This document shows positions 9,024 through 18,325 of a stretch of 64,000 nt of DNA, piece by piece; within the stretch, counting starts at the first letter, position 1, and the number at the start of each line of letters is the position of its first letter. Source of the DNA: Ammoniphilus sp. CFH 90114 (GTDB taxonomy: Bacteria > Bacillota > Bacilli > Aneurinibacillales > RAOX-1); NCBI RefSeq assembly GCF_004123195.1, contig NZ_SDLI01000010.1, positions 124,001-188,000 of the forward strand, written 5' to 3'. Below the pieces are notes generated by a model that saw nothing but the letters and a program-made list of their open reading frames with translations, was not told where the DNA came from and made no database searches. The position numbers and the translations under genes are program-made.

Positions 9024-10310
9024 ATGGACACAAAGGATATACGTGTAGAATCGTTAACCCACATGCTAGAAACTGATTTGTGTTCAATGGAGAAAATACA
9101 TGCCTACTGTGAAAGAATAGCAACAACTCAGAAATTGGCCATGATATCTATTGGCTTAGACTATTTAAGCGTGATTAATCAGTCCTTAGGATATGTAACG
9201 GGAGATCAATTAATATACAAAATCTCTCAACGGATAAAAAAACATTTTAGCAATGACTCTTACCTTTTTCGTGTGGGTAGAGATGAGTTTATTGTCATTA
9301 CTCCGTATCAAGATGAAAGTCAATTGCAAAGTAAGTGTAATTGGATCCTTGATGTATTTAAAAGACCCTATCGCTTGAAGAACCATGAATTATTGATAAC
9401 AGCAAGCATAGGAGTGAGTCTATATCCTGAGCATAGTGAAACCGTAGACGAGTTTACCCGCAAGTCAAACAAAGCCATGTTAAAAGCTAAGGAAGATAAG
9501 GGTCAAGTCTCTTGTTATATATATTCTCCAGAAATGGAGGATCGCCAAGATTGGAATGAACTTCTTCTAATGAATGATCTAAATAGGGCTCTTTATACCC
9601 AAGAATTCCATCTCGTCTATCAGCCTCAAGTCCACATAGAGACGGGTGAAATCGTTGGGATTGAAGCATTAATTCGTTGGAACCACAAAGAACGCGGCCT
9701 GATTCCTCCTGCCGAATTCATTCCTCTTGCAGAGAAAACGGGCATAATCCATTCGCTAGGAGAATGGGTTATACGAACCGCTTGTGAACACGGGAAGAAA
9801 CTCCATCAACAAGGAAATAACATTCGAATTGGGGTGAATCTTTCTCCTGTACAATTGAATTCGCCTTCTTTCACCCAAGTGATTTCAAGGATTTTAGAGC
9901 AAACGGGATATAATCCTGCTTTTCTAAACCTAGAAATAACGGAGAGCATGACGATGGATATAGACAAGGCATTCCCCAAGCTCCAAGAGCTAAAAGAGTT
10001 AGGTATCAGCCTGTCTATCGATGATTTTGGCACTGGATATAGCTCATTAGGGTATCTAAAGAAGTTTCCTATTGATCATCTTAAAATTGACCAATCTTTT
10101 TTTTCTAGCTTTCAACTTGAAGAGGATAAAGCGATTATAAAGACCATTATCCAATTAGCACAAACCCTAAAGCTCAAAGTCATAGCAGAAGGTGTTGAAA
10201 CAGAAGAACAATATCAATTTCTTGCAGAACAAGATTGTCATGAAGCGCAAGGATATTATTTTTATAAGCCTCTACATATTGATGAAATCGAAAAGCTGAT
10301 TAACCGCTAA
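9024..10310 (+). CDS. GGDEF-EAL protein, probable c-di-GMP phosphodiesterase
   Basis: This 428-aa protein has a GGDEF domain (about 15-170) followed by an EAL domain (about 180-425) and no membrane segment. The GGDEF signature is altered to GRDEF (in FRVGRDEFIVI), so cyclase activity is probably lost or weak. The EAL domain keeps EALIRW, the ITESMT and DDFGTGYSSL loops and the IAEGVETEEQ loop, so it probably hydrolyses c-di-GMP. The degenerate GGDEF domain may serve as a GTP-sensing regulator, as in other hybrid proteins. It is 18 bp from the following chemoreceptor gene and probably cotranscribed with it. Confidence 0.9.
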   Translation: MDTKDIRVESLTHMLETDLCSMEKIHAYCERIATTQKLAMISIGLDYLSVINQSLGYVTGDQLIYKISQRIKKHFSNDSYLFRVGRDEFIVITPYQDESQLQSKCNWILDVFKRPYRLKNHELLITASIGVSLYPEHSETVDEFTRKSNKAMLKAKEDKGQVSCYIYSPEMEDRQDWNELLLMNDLNRALYTQEFHLVYQPQVHIETGEIVGIEALIRWNHKERGLIPPAEFIPLAEKTGIIHSLGEWVIRTACEHGKKLHQQGNNIRIGVNLSPVQLNSPSFTQVISRILEQTGYNPAFLNLEITESMTMDIDKAFPKLQELKELGISLSIDDFGTGYSSLGYLKKFPIDHLKIDQSFFSSFQLEEDKAIIKTIIQLAQTLKLKVIAEGVETEEQYQFLAEQDCHEAQGYYFYKPLHIDEIEKLINR

Positions 10311-10328
10311 ACCTAGGGGGAAAACACC

Positions 10329-12017
10329 ATGAAAATGACAGTTATGAAGAAAATGTACGTGGCTTTTTTATCTATCCTTATCCTTATGGGTGGAATTTCT
10401 GGATTGGCTTATGTTCAAATTTCCGATGTTGATCAAACGTACTCTACTTTGATTGATGATCGAGTATACAAGATTAATTTATTGAAAGACATGGCGGCAG
10501 ATTTGAAGGATGAGCAATATCAAGCGCGCGGCTATTTATTATCTCCATCAGAGCAAACCTTAGCCTCTTTTAACGAATCCAGGGAGGAGTTTACAAAAAC
10601 GAGCCAGGAGCTTTCTTCCATTTTAAATATTCAAGAGATGAAAGATTTATTATCCGAACTTGATACTCTACATCAGCAATATGGGGCGGCTGCAAACGAA
10701 GTTATCCAATTTAAAGATGAAGATAACATGGCTCAAGTGACCAAGAGGGTTCAAGAAATTGGCCCAGTTACCCAAAGGATGGACGAAATATTAGATCAAA
10801 TGATTAAGACGCAACAAGAACTTGTGAATCAAGGTAGTCAAGAAACAACACTTCTTGTTGCCACTACGAAGCAAGGGTTGTTATGGTTGAGTGTCTTGGC
10901 CCTCATCGTTGGATGTGTCATTGCCTACGTGATGAGTCGAATGATTAGTAAACCCGTCCTTCTGGTCGCCAAAGCCGCTGAGCTCATCGCATCCGGTGAC
11001 CTTACGGCTGAGAAGATTCAGGTTAAAAATCGGGATGAAATTGGCAGCCTAGCAGACTCCTTCAATGAGATGACTGCTAATTTAAGAGATATCATTCATC
11101 AGGTAAGATCCAATGCAGAGCAAGTAGCAGCAACTTCAGAGGAACTAAGCGCAAGTTCGATAGAAACCAGTAAAGCGACCGAACAAATTGCTAGCTCAAT
11201 TCAAGAAGTAGCTTTAGGCTCAGAGAAACAAGTAGAAAGTTCTAATCAAGCTACGAATGTAGTCATTGAGATTTCTAAAGGAATGGATCAAGTAGCCTCT
11301 TCCATTCAATCTGTAGCGGATGTATCCGTTAGTGCTACTCAAAAAGCCAGCTCAGGTTCAGAAGTGGTTGATCAAACCATCAATCAAATGAATGATGTTC
11401 AAGTAACGGTTGGAAACTCAGCCGAAGTGGTCAATACGCTCGGTTCAAAATCTAAGGAAATCGGTCAAATTGTTAGCTTGATTACCCAAATTGCTAGTCA
11501 AACGAATTTACTAGCTCTGAATGCCGCCATTGAAGCAGCTAGAGCAGGAGAACAAGGACGTGGGTTTGCCGTCGTAGCGGACGAAGTTCGTAAGCTAGCA
11601 GAACAGTCTGGTCAAGCTGCTGGACAAATCAGTACACTCATTCTAGAAATTCAAACGGAAGCCGACAAAGCAGTCCATTCTATGAATGACGGAACCGAAG
11701 CGGTTAAAAAAGGAATGGAGCTCGTCTACCAAACAGGAGCTTCCTTTAAAGATATCAGGGGAATGATTGAAGAAATTTCGGTACAAAGTCAAGAGGTAGC
11801 TGCCGTGGTTGAACAAGTAAACGCTAGTTCACAGGGTATGGTGAATATGATGGAAGGCGTAGCACAAATTTCTGAGCAATCCGCAGGGAATACCCAACAT
11901 GTAGCAGCCGCAGTCGAAGAGCAAAATGCTTCTATGGAAGAAATCTCTGCCTCTGCAGAAGCATTAAGTGACATGGCTGAAGAGTTACAACAAGCGATAA
12001 GCAAGTTTAAGATCTAA
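10329..12017 (+). CDS. Methyl-accepting chemotaxis protein (four-helix-bundle sensor)
   Basis: This 562-aa receptor has a first membrane helix (about 10-30) and an extracellular helical sensor of 4HB_MCP type (about 35-180). A second membrane helix (about 185-205), HAMP (about 206-260) and the signalling domain with [22 protein letters not shown] follow. The sensor ligand is unknown. The gene follows a c-di-GMP phosphodiesterase-like gene by 18 bp, which suggests joint control of taxis and c-di-GMP level. A strong terminator follows. Confidence 0.93.
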   Translation: MKMTVMKKMYVAFLSILILMGGISGLAYVQISDVDQTYSTLIDDRVYKINLLKDMAADLKDEQYQARGYLLSPSEQTLASFNESREEFTKTSQELSSILNIQEMKDLLSELDTLHQQYGAAANEVIQFKDEDNMAQVTKRVQEIGPVTQRMDEILDQMIKTQQELVNQGSQETTLLVATTKQGLLWLSVLALIVGCVIAYVMSRMISKPVLLVAKAAELIASGDLTAEKIQVKNRDEIGSLADSFNEMTANLRDIIHQVRSNAEQVAATSEELSASSIETSKATEQIASSIQEVALGSEKQVESSNQATNVVIEISKGMDQVASSIQSVADVSVSATQKASSGSEVVDQTINQMNDVQVTVGNSAEVVNTLGSKSKEIGQIVSLITQIASQTNLLALNAAIEAARAGEQGRGFAVVADEVRKLAEQSGQAAGQISTLILEIQTEADKAVHSMNDGTEAVKKGMELVYQTGASFKDIRGMIEEISVQSQEVAAVVEQVNASSQGMVNMMEGVAQISEQSAGNTQHVAAAVEEQNASMEEISASAEALSDMAEELQQAISKFKI

Positions 12018-12038
12018 TGAAATGTAATTACTATACTC

Positions 12039-12067
12039 AAGGCACTTCATTGTAGGTGCCTTTTTTT
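12039..12067 (+). terminator. Rho-independent terminator
   Basis: AAGGCAC / GTGCCTT stem with seven T residues directly after the chemoreceptor gene. Confidence 0.85.
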
Positions 12068-12288
12068 AATTTTAGTTTGCTCCTCGCCCCTACCGGTATT
12101 CATTTGAGCCAATAGACCTAAACAACTTGAAATTTAGTCATTTGTTCATAAAGGTAATTGCATTCAGTAATACTCTAAATCCCTTTAAAAGTGATTCTAA
12201 AATTGATTTAACAAGATTATAATTATCATAGATAAAGAATAGATGAATTTTTGTTTAATAATTTGTATCGCGTGAGGATTATTGTTCT

Positions 12289-12684
12289 ATGAATGAATAC
12301 TATATTAAATTTAGAAATGAAAATGATATCTATCTCATTCTTCATAACGTGCGTTTATTGATGCAGCAACTCCGTTTTACAGAAATGGAGCAACAGAAAG
12401 TAGTGGTTGCTGTCTCTGAACTGACACGAAATGTTCTAGACCATGCACAGTCTGCAGGAAGTTTTTCTTGTGAGCTCATTGGCGAGAAAGGGATCCAGTT
12501 TATCATTCAAGACCAAGGGAAAGGCATTGATCATTTAGATGATATTCTAAATGGAAAAGGTAGCCCTAACAGGCGCGGATTGGGGTTAGGATTAACCGGG
12601 GCAAAAAGAATGATGGATGAATTTACGATAGAAACCTCGAAAGAAGGGACAAAAGTTGTCTGTATCAAATGGAAATCAAAATAA
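12289..12684 (+). CDS. RsbT-like serine/threonine switch kinase (GHKL ATPase)
   Basis: This 131-aa protein consists of one HATPase_c domain with an N-box SELTRNVLDHA, a DQGKGI G1 box and the glycine-rich lid RRGLGLGLTGAKRMMDEF. Length and motifs match RsbT/RsbW-type kinases. The lid wording is closest to RsbT, which phosphorylates STAS domains of RsbR and RsbS. The next gene, which it overlaps by 29 bp, ends in an RsbR-type STAS domain that is an obvious candidate substrate. No RsbS, RsbU or sigma-B gene is visible in the window, so any output is elsewhere. Confidence 0.85.
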   Translation: MNEYYIKFRNENDIYLILHNVRLLMQQLRFTEMEQQKVVVAVSELTRNVLDHAQSAGSFSCELIGEKGIQFIIQDQGKGIDHLDDILNGKGSPNRRGLGLGLTGAKRMMDEFTIETSKEGTKVVCIKWKSK

Positions 12685-14218
12685 GCTACAAAACAATAAT
12701 GAAGCAGATTTAACCATTAACAGATTAGCTTCAGTTGGGCAAATCGCCGCTGGCATTGCACATGAAGTTAAAAACCCTTTGACCGCTGTTAAAGGGTTTC
12801 TCCAGTTATTAAAAGAGGAATCTCCACATACCTATGTGGATTTAGCCTATTCGCAATTAGAAGATGCTCTTCAGACTCTCCAAAATTTATTGCATGTGTC
12901 CAAGCCCGATTTACAGGTTGAACCATTCACATCGATTAATCTTTGTAGTGAAATAGAATCTCTTCTCTATCTTTTTAAAGATCAGTCCTACGATATTGTC
13001 ATAGATACCCATTTTTCAGATTGTAATGAAAGAATTTATGGGAAAAAGAACCAATTAAAAAAGGCCTTTTTTAATCTTATAAAAAATGCTTTTGAAGCGA
13101 TGCAGGATAATAAAGGGACTATTAAAATAAAACACTACAAGTCTAAGAATGTCTTAAAGATTATCTTATCGGATACCGGAATAGGGATCCCAAAAGAGAA
13201 GATTGATTTGCTTGGAACGCCCTTTTTTACTTCTAAGGCAGAAGGAACCGGAATGGGTCTAACTCAGGTGTTCTCAACGATCTATGAGCATGGAGGAAAA
13301 ATCTCAGTTAAAAGTGAGGTTGGGAAAGGAACCACCTTCACGATTCAGTTTCCTATTAATCAATACACAAACTTAGAGGTGATTAAATTGAATTTACTAT
13401 ATGAGGAAAAACAATGTTTTGAGGAGTTTTACAGTCAGAATAAAAATGAGTTTCAAAATTTGCTCATTACGAAAGGCAAAAGCATGATTGATACGGTTGA
13501 AAGCCTAACCCAAAATATCAATCAAGAATATTTGCTTCAATCCGCAAGTGAAATCGTAGATGCACTTAATGAATTTAACGAGCATGGGCTGATCATGCAT
13601 GCAAAAGAACATGGTAGAAATTGGGCGAAAAATAATTTGGAATTAATCTTGAAGCTTGAATGGCACCATTTGTTACGCGAAACTTATTGGGATTTCCTAT
13701 ATAACTTCCACAGGCATCTTGATTTAGGTCAAGATGAGACCTTCGAGCTAGAGAAAAAGGTAAACTTTAATTTTGATTCCTATATTAGACACTTTTCCAC
13801 CAGTTTTAGCGAATATAAAGACGAGCTTTTGCGATCCCAACGGGAAGTAATCGATGAATTATCTGTTCCGGTTATTCCATTGTCCGATTCAATGGCGATC
13901 CTCCCCATCATAGGGACAGTGGATACGTTTAGGGCAAAGAAAATCCAAGAAAATGTCTTGGTTCAAGTTCACAAGTTAAGATTAAAACATATCATTATAG
14001 ACTTATCTGGAACTGCTTATATGGATACGGCTGTTGTCGGGCATTTATTCAAAATTGTAAATGGAATCAATATTCAAGGATGTAAAGCCATTATCACGGG
14101 GATCCGTCCTGAAATCACAAATACCATTGTTGAGTTAGGGATAGAATTAGACCAAAAGGTAGAAACAAGGGGTACTCTACAGCAAGCATTGGAAGCGTAT
14201 AAAGAGTATTTGGGATAA
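12656..14218 (+). CDS. Histidine kinase fused to an RsbR-type STAS domain
   Basis: This 520-aa protein has an unusual order. HisKA (about 20-85) carries the phospho-acceptor H36 in AAGIAHEVKNP, and the HATPase domain (about 110-235) has NLIKNAFEAM, DTGIGIPKEK and GTGMGLTQVF. A helical middle (about 250-390) resembles the N-terminal half of RsbR proteins, and a STAS domain (about 400-515) ends the protein. In the STAS domain, T458 (YMDTAVV) and T490 (EITNTIVELG) stand where RsbT phosphorylates RsbR, to be confirmed by alignment. The TTG start overlaps the RsbT-like gene and has GAAGGGA upstream. It may link two-component and partner-switching signalling. Confidence 0.85.
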   Translation: MSVSNGNQNKLQNNNEADLTINRLASVGQIAAGIAHEVKNPLTAVKGFLQLLKEESPHTYVDLAYSQLEDALQTLQNLLHVSKPDLQVEPFTSINLCSEIESLLYLFKDQSYDIVIDTHFSDCNERIYGKKNQLKKAFFNLIKNAFEAMQDNKGTIKIKHYKSKNVLKIILSDTGIGIPKEKIDLLGTPFFTSKAEGTGMGLTQVFSTIYEHGGKISVKSEVGKGTTFTIQFPINQYTNLEVIKLNLLYEEKQCFEEFYSQNKNEFQNLLITKGKSMIDTVESLTQNINQEYLLQSASEIVDALNEFNEHGLIMHAKEHGRNWAKNNLELILKLEWHHLLRETYWDFLYNFHRHLDLGQDETFELEKKVNFNFDSYIRHFSTSFSEYKDELLRSQREVIDELSVPVIPLSDSMAILPIIGTVDTFRAKKIQENVLVQVHKLRLKHIIIDLSGTAYMDTAVVGHLFKIVNGINIQGCKAIITGIRPEITNTIVELGIELDQKVETRGTLQQALEAYKEYLG

Positions 14219-14222
14219 CAAA

Positions 14223-14254
14223 GAAGGGTTGCGAATCCGTCGCAACCCTTCTTT
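14223..14254. terminator. Strong bidirectional terminator
   Basis: GAAGGGTTGCG / CGCAACCCTTC, an 11-bp perfect stem between the convergent STAS-kinase and MFS genes. Confidence 0.85.
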
Positions 14255-14272
14255 ATGCACATCTTATGATTT

Positions 14273-15547
14273 TTATAATGTAGCCTTTAGAGGCAAATCC
14301 TGCTGTTTTGGCAAATGAAGCTGAGAGGGTATCTGGAAAGATACCACACTCGCCAAAACTAATAAGAAGGTGGTGATACTATAGGAAACTAGGTGTGTAC
14401 CGAACTGTTCATAGCTCCATCCCCCTAGAAAAGAACCCATTGCCCCCCCGATCTGATGGATGAAATAGGCCCAACCATATAAGATACCCACCCATCTCAC
14501 ACCGTAGACATCTCCAAGAATCGCAGAAGACAGTGCCGCGCTGCCTGCCCAAACCAACCCTCCGATCGTAGCCACCAAGTATAACTGCCATGGAGTCATC
14601 ACCAACACGAGTCCTAAGAAACCCAATCCACGTATAAAATAAATCAAACTCAGCATACTTCGACGAGGAATGCGATCTGAAACAGAACCCAAGAACACCG
14701 TACTGACCATGGCTACAATACCAATGATCCCGACCCCGAATGAAGCGGTGACATTAGAAAAATGATGATCTGTCAGCATGGGCACGCCATGCGAGCCAAG
14801 CAGATTCATACTGAAGCCGCAGACAAACAAACCAAAAGCCACTTGCCAAAACGGACGTGTCTTAAGCGCCTCCGTCCAAGAGGACAGTATCCGTGGTTCT
14901 TGTCCTTTGTTAGAGGATGAGCCCCCCGATTTTCCTGACAAGGCATCTCCTCCCTCAGGCACTTCATCGCGAATGATAAAAATAGCGGAAGGCACAGCGA
15001 TCACGATAAAGATGACGGCGAGCAACAGCAAGGTGTTGCGCCACCCGACAAGATCAATCAATAGGGTAAAAATGGGAGTCATAATCGCAATTCCTGCCAT
15101 GGAGCCGGTTGACAGGTAAAACAGCGCCTTTCCTCTTTGCTTTGTAAACCATCTACTCACTACGGGAGTCACGGTCACCGGACTGGTAAAAGACAAGCCC
15201 AACGAGAGCAGCACGCCGTAAGCAAGGGCAAAACTCAGCATGTCATGAGAAAAATACGTCCAAATAATAGATAACACGACCAACCCCACGCCAATCAGCA
15301 GAACGTTGCGTGTCCCCAATGAATCCAACAGTCTCCCTGCCAACGGCATGCCTAGTCCATAAACCAACATGCCAATGGCGATAATGACCGAGAGTTCGGT
15401 TCTATCCATTCCTAAGTCATCTAAGATTGGTTTGACAAACGGCCCAATGCCTAACCGAGTCCCTACCGTTATGAGTGTGAGTATGGAACAAGCGGCTACA
15501 ATGTTCCAGCCAAAGTACCATCTTCCTTGTAATTGATTGCTACCCAA
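14273..15547 (-). CDS. MFS transporter (monocarboxylate/OFA-like)
   Basis: This is a roughly 424-aa membrane protein with twelve predicted helices in two halves, separated by a basic/serine-rich loop (about 200-225). The GRLLDSLG loop after helix 2 and SDRIPRRSM in the second half are the MFS loop motifs. The beginning WYFGWNIVAACSIL is typical of the MCT/oxalate-formate-antiporter-like group, so an organic acid is a plausible substrate. I prefer the TTG at 15547 because GAAGGAG lies just before it, while the ATG at 15568 has no ribosome site. It is divergent from a LysR gene with a candidate operator between them. Confidence 0.85.
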   Translation of the reverse strand: MGSNQLQGRWYFGWNIVAACSILTLITVGTRLGIGPFVKPILDDLGMDRTELSVIIAIGMLVYGLGMPLAGRLLDSLGTRNVLLIGVGLVVLSIIWTYFSHDMLSFALAYGVLLSLGLSFTSPVTVTPVVSRWFTKQRGKALFYLSTGSMAGIAIMTPIFTLLIDLVGWRNTLLLLAVIFIVIAVPSAIFIIRDEVPEGGDALSGKSGGSSSNKGQEPRILSSWTEALKTRPFWQVAFGLFVCGFSMNLLGSHGVPMLTDHHFSNVTASFGVGIIGIVAMVSTVFLGSVSDRIPRRSMLSLIYFIRGLGFLGLVLVMTPWQLYLVATIGGLVWAGSAALSSAILGDVYGVRWVGILYGWAYFIHQIGGAMGSFLGGWSYEQFGTHLVSYSITTFLLVLASVVSFQIPSQLHLPKQQDLPLKATL

Positions 15548-15672
15548 TTTCTCTCCTTCTTTCTCCATTTTCTCATGATGAAAACAACAACCAACTATTC
15601 CCTTTTCACTATGTATAAAGGATTATAATATAGCTTAATTGATATAAAAAATATATATATGATATGGTTATT

Positions 15673-15687
15673 ATAAGAATCGCTTAT
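15673..15687. promoter_or_regulatory. Candidate LysR operator (T-N11-A palindrome)
   Basis: ATAAGAATCGCTTAT is an inverted repeat with perfect 5-bp arms and the T-N11-A form used by LysR-type regulators. It sits 28 bp before the LysR start and 125 bp before the MFS start. Confidence 0.5.
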
Positions 15688-15714
15688 ATCTGATAACTAG
15701 GTGGTTAAGAATGT

Positions 15715-16614
15715 ATGGAGCTTAGACAGCTATTTTACTTCGTCGAAGTAGCTAGACTTAAAAATTATACAAGAGCAGCTGAGCGGCTAAAGATAGCCCA
15801 ACCGGCGCTCTCGCAACAGATCGGGAATTTGGAACAGGAGCTCGGCGTTAAGCTCTTTAAACGAACCGGGAGAGGGGTAACGCTAACAGAGCCTGGAGAA
15901 CAATTCTATATTGGTGCTGAAAGGACCCTAGCAGAGGCGCAAAGAGCAAAAGACTCCGTTAAAGAGTTCATAAACTATCCAAACGGGAAGATTAGGATAG
16001 GAGCTTTAGAGTCTCTAGTGCAAACTAGATTGCCGAGCTTGTTGGTCGCGTTCGGGAAAGAGTATCCTGGGATCAAAGTGTTTATTAGAGAAAATACGAC
16101 TGAACCGTTGCTAGAGGATCTCCAGAAGGGGGAATTAGATCTCGCACTGGGCCACTCCTTGGATGTGACCTATTCACCGCATTTGGTAAGGTTAGCCGCG
16201 CAGACGGGGATTAGCTCCAAACCTCTTTATCAAGATGAATTGGTCTTGGCTGTCGCAAAAGGACATCCACTGGAGAGGAGAAAAATCATTTCTATCGGAG
16301 AGCTTAGGGAAGAATCATTTGTATCCTTTAAGGAGGGGTCCGGAATTCGTTCACAACTACTTGCAACGTGTCTTCGTGAAGGTTTCGAGCCGCTTATTGC
16401 CTATGAGTGCGCCTCTCCGCGAACCCTAGTGGCAAAAGGACTAGGCGTTTCGATACTCCCGCGTTTGATGGCGGAATCTCCGGGGCCAACCATTTCTATT
16501 TTACCCTTGGACCCTCCTCTTTCACGGTGGGTTTCTGTCTTTTACATTGAGGGACGCTATCTCTCACCGTGCACCAAAGTTTTCTTGGATTTTGTGGAGA
16601 GGCATCTCGTTTAA
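15715..16614 (+). CDS. LysR-family transcriptional regulator
   Basis: This 299-aa protein begins MELRQLFYFVEVARLKNYTRAAERL, and the winged helix-turn-helix includes RAAERLKIAQPALSQQIGNLE (about 18-38). The effector domain (about 90-295) has the LysR substrate fold pattern (GSGIRSQLLATCLREGF). Family length is normal. It is transcribed away from the MFS transporter and probably controls it in response to a small molecule, as is common for LysR/MFS pairs. Confidence 0.92.
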   Translation: MELRQLFYFVEVARLKNYTRAAERLKIAQPALSQQIGNLEQELGVKLFKRTGRGVTLTEPGEQFYIGAERTLAEAQRAKDSVKEFINYPNGKIRIGALESLVQTRLPSLLVAFGKEYPGIKVFIRENTTEPLLEDLQKGELDLALGHSLDVTYSPHLVRLAAQTGISSKPLYQDELVLAVAKGHPLERRKIISIGELREESFVSFKEGSGIRSQLLATCLREGFEPLIAYECASPRTLVAKGLGVSILPRLMAESPGPTISILPLDPPLSRWVSVFYIEGRYLSPCTKVFLDFVERHLV

Positions 16615-16620
16615 ACCCAA

Positions 16621-16675
16621 ACTTGCAAATATCCACACCGAACCTGCAAATATCCAACAGATATCTGCAAATAAA
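16621..16675 (+). repeat. 21-bp-spaced TGCAAATAT repeat array (3 units)
   Basis: TGCAAAT-like motifs begin at 16624, 16645 and 16666, two steps of exactly 21 bp. The array begins 7 bp after the LysR stop codon. Confidence 0.75.
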
Positions 16676-16765
16676 CGCCTGGTCCCACAATCCATCGCCT
16701 AAGCAATCCTACCTAAGAAGAATCCCGAATAGAATGGGCGATTATAAGATTTTTTCGAGATATTA

Positions 16766-16797
16766 AAATGCCCATCTTCAATAGAAGATGAGCATTT
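16766..16797 (-). terminator. Terminator of the stalk pseudogene
   Basis: AAATGC(T/C)CATCTT / GAAGATGGGCATTT hairpin, 13-bp stem, just after the stop at 16803. Confidence 0.75.
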
Positions 16798-16802
16798 AAT
16801 AT

Positions 16803-17507
16803 CTATTTTATGAATTTAGCATTTAATAAACCTAATTCCCGTCCATAAGCTTCAATTCGGAATTGATTCACATCCACTAAACTTAGCCTTACAGGTATAG
16901 GATCCCTATTTGAAGCAATATTTCCACTGTCGTAAATCAGATGTCCGTTTTGGTAAATCTTAACCATTCCAATGTTTTTGTCCTCTTTTCCCGTCCACTG
17001 CTCGCTAGGAGCAATCACCGCTTCGAAGATTTTATAGTCTTTGTTTAAGTTATATTCCACCTTTAGCGATCCCGGTATCGTCTTAGCTCCCTGTCCTATA
17101 ATAAAACCATTCCCATTAATCGAATCGCCATTGCTTGCCTTGAAAGAAGAAGTCAGCTCTTTGGTCTCTGAAGACAAATTTTTAGAAGTAGTAGACATTT
17201 GATTTATGTTGGTCTGATTGCTCGGCTTACGGCCGCCTATGTAGATGCTGTTCTAAATGCCCTGATAATAAGTCACTTCTTTGCCTAGGGATTCTCCCAT
17301 GAAGCGAAGAGGCACATAGGTTCTACCATTATAGACAAATCCTTGCTCACCAGAACCTGCTATTTTTTCTTCTCCCTCGAAAAAAAACTTAATCGGTTTA
17401 AAGCTCACATCAATCTTAGTCGATGCTGCATAGGCGACTCCTGAAAATAAAATTGCCCCCACCATGACTCCACTTACGAAATCCCTTACTCTTAATCCTT
17501 TAGACAT
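16803..17507 (-). pseudogene. Secreted stalk-domain protein interrupted by an in-frame TAG
   Basis: The first part (17507-17253) encodes a signal peptide and one copper-amine-oxidase-N stalk motif (TYVPLRFMGESLGKEVTYYQG), then a TAG. Beyond that codon the same frame continues NSIYIGGRKPSNQ, which is how the stalk motif normally ends. It then runs without interruption for about 150 residues into a domain ending VDVNQFRIEAYGRELGL, which resembles the NPCBM-type C-termini of such proteins. The natural gene is therefore one protein of about 234 aa, split by a single nonsense codon. It could be a real null mutation or a sequencing error. Confidence 0.8.
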
Positions 17508-17675
17508 ATCTAATCCTCCTCACCTTTCTCTCTAATCTCTGTAAGTATAGAAAACCTACTCTAGACTTATGACCAATAATCTAAATATAACATTGATTCT
17601 TATTATTCAATACAAAGCCCCACCCTGTCTATCGTTCTATTTGCCTTTGTGTTACAAAAGTAGTTCTTTAGAGCC

Positions 17676-17721
17676 AAAAAAAAAGAGTGACCAATTAGTG
17701 CCTGGCACTTCATTTGGACTC
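17676..17721 (-). terminator. Terminator of the DUF1641 gene
   Basis: On the minus strand, GAGT-CCAAAT-AGTGCC / GGCACT-ATTGG-ACTC forms a long imperfect hairpin. Its perfect core is AGTGCCAGGCACT, and nine T residues follow. Confidence 0.8.
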
Positions 17722-17740
17722 ACCCTCAATCATGTATTCC

Positions 17741-18325
17741 TTATTTCTTTGCATACGGCTCATAGGGCTTCTTCTCCGAAAGTACCTCTAGAAAAGCCTG
17801 GACGAACTTCAAACTGTCTTGAACGGTTGGATCCTTCAAGATTCGCAGAAGACCAAATAATCCAACATCCTGCCGGTTCTGCTCCGCTCTTGCTTTGGCC
17901 TCCTTGGCCATAGACAGGCCTTCTTGCACACGCTCGGTTACAGGCGCTGCGATAATCCCAGCAACCTCAACCGCTGAAACGATGTTTTCCTTTTTGGTGA
18001 CAAGGTCAAACAAAGGAGTCACTTTTTCCAGCATTTCAACCGCCTGAGTGATTCTTGGCAGCTTCTCCACGAGAGACAGAAGAGCATCTAGATTGTCCTT
18101 ATTCAAGGCAATCTTAGAAATGTGAGACAATGGCTCAGCAATATTGTTGATCGTTTGGCTATCCTCAGCAAGGGCCGTAACCATACCTAAACCTTGCTCC
18201 ATTTTGACGACGGCATCTTTAATCTGCGGAAGCTTCTGGACCAGTGTAGTTAACGCTTCCTGTACCTCGGGATTCGATAATTCATTTACCCATTGCAATG
18301 ACTTCTCTGTAATTATAGCGGACAT
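17741..18325 (-). CDS. DUF1641 family protein (YrhD-like)
   Basis: This is a 194-aa all-helical soluble protein. The C-terminal GLFGLLRILKDPTVQDSLKFVQAFLEVLS is the signature of DUF1641. In bacilli this family (for example YrhD) is usually encoded beside formate dehydrogenase alpha subunits and is thought to assist them or bind their partner. No formate dehydrogenase is visible here, so the gene is orphaned in this window. Start: ATG with an AGAAGAGGAGAAG ribosome site. Confidence 0.85.
   Translation of the reverse strand: MSAIITEKSLQWVNELSNPEVQEALTTLVQKLPQIKDAVVKMEQGLGMVTALAEDSQTINNIAEPLSHISKIALNKDNLDALLSLVEKLPRITQAVEMLEKVTPLFDLVTKKENIVSAVEVAGIIAAPVTERVQEGLSMAKEAKARAEQNRQDVGLFGLLRILKDPTVQDSLKFVQAFLEVLSEKKPYEPYAKK

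Noticed and set aside
17702-17718. Plus-strand TGGCAC-N5-TTGGA resembling a sigma-54 promoter
   Set aside because: The -12 element lacks the GC dinucleotide. The sequence is part of the hairpin terminator of the DUF1641 gene and no gene follows in that direction.
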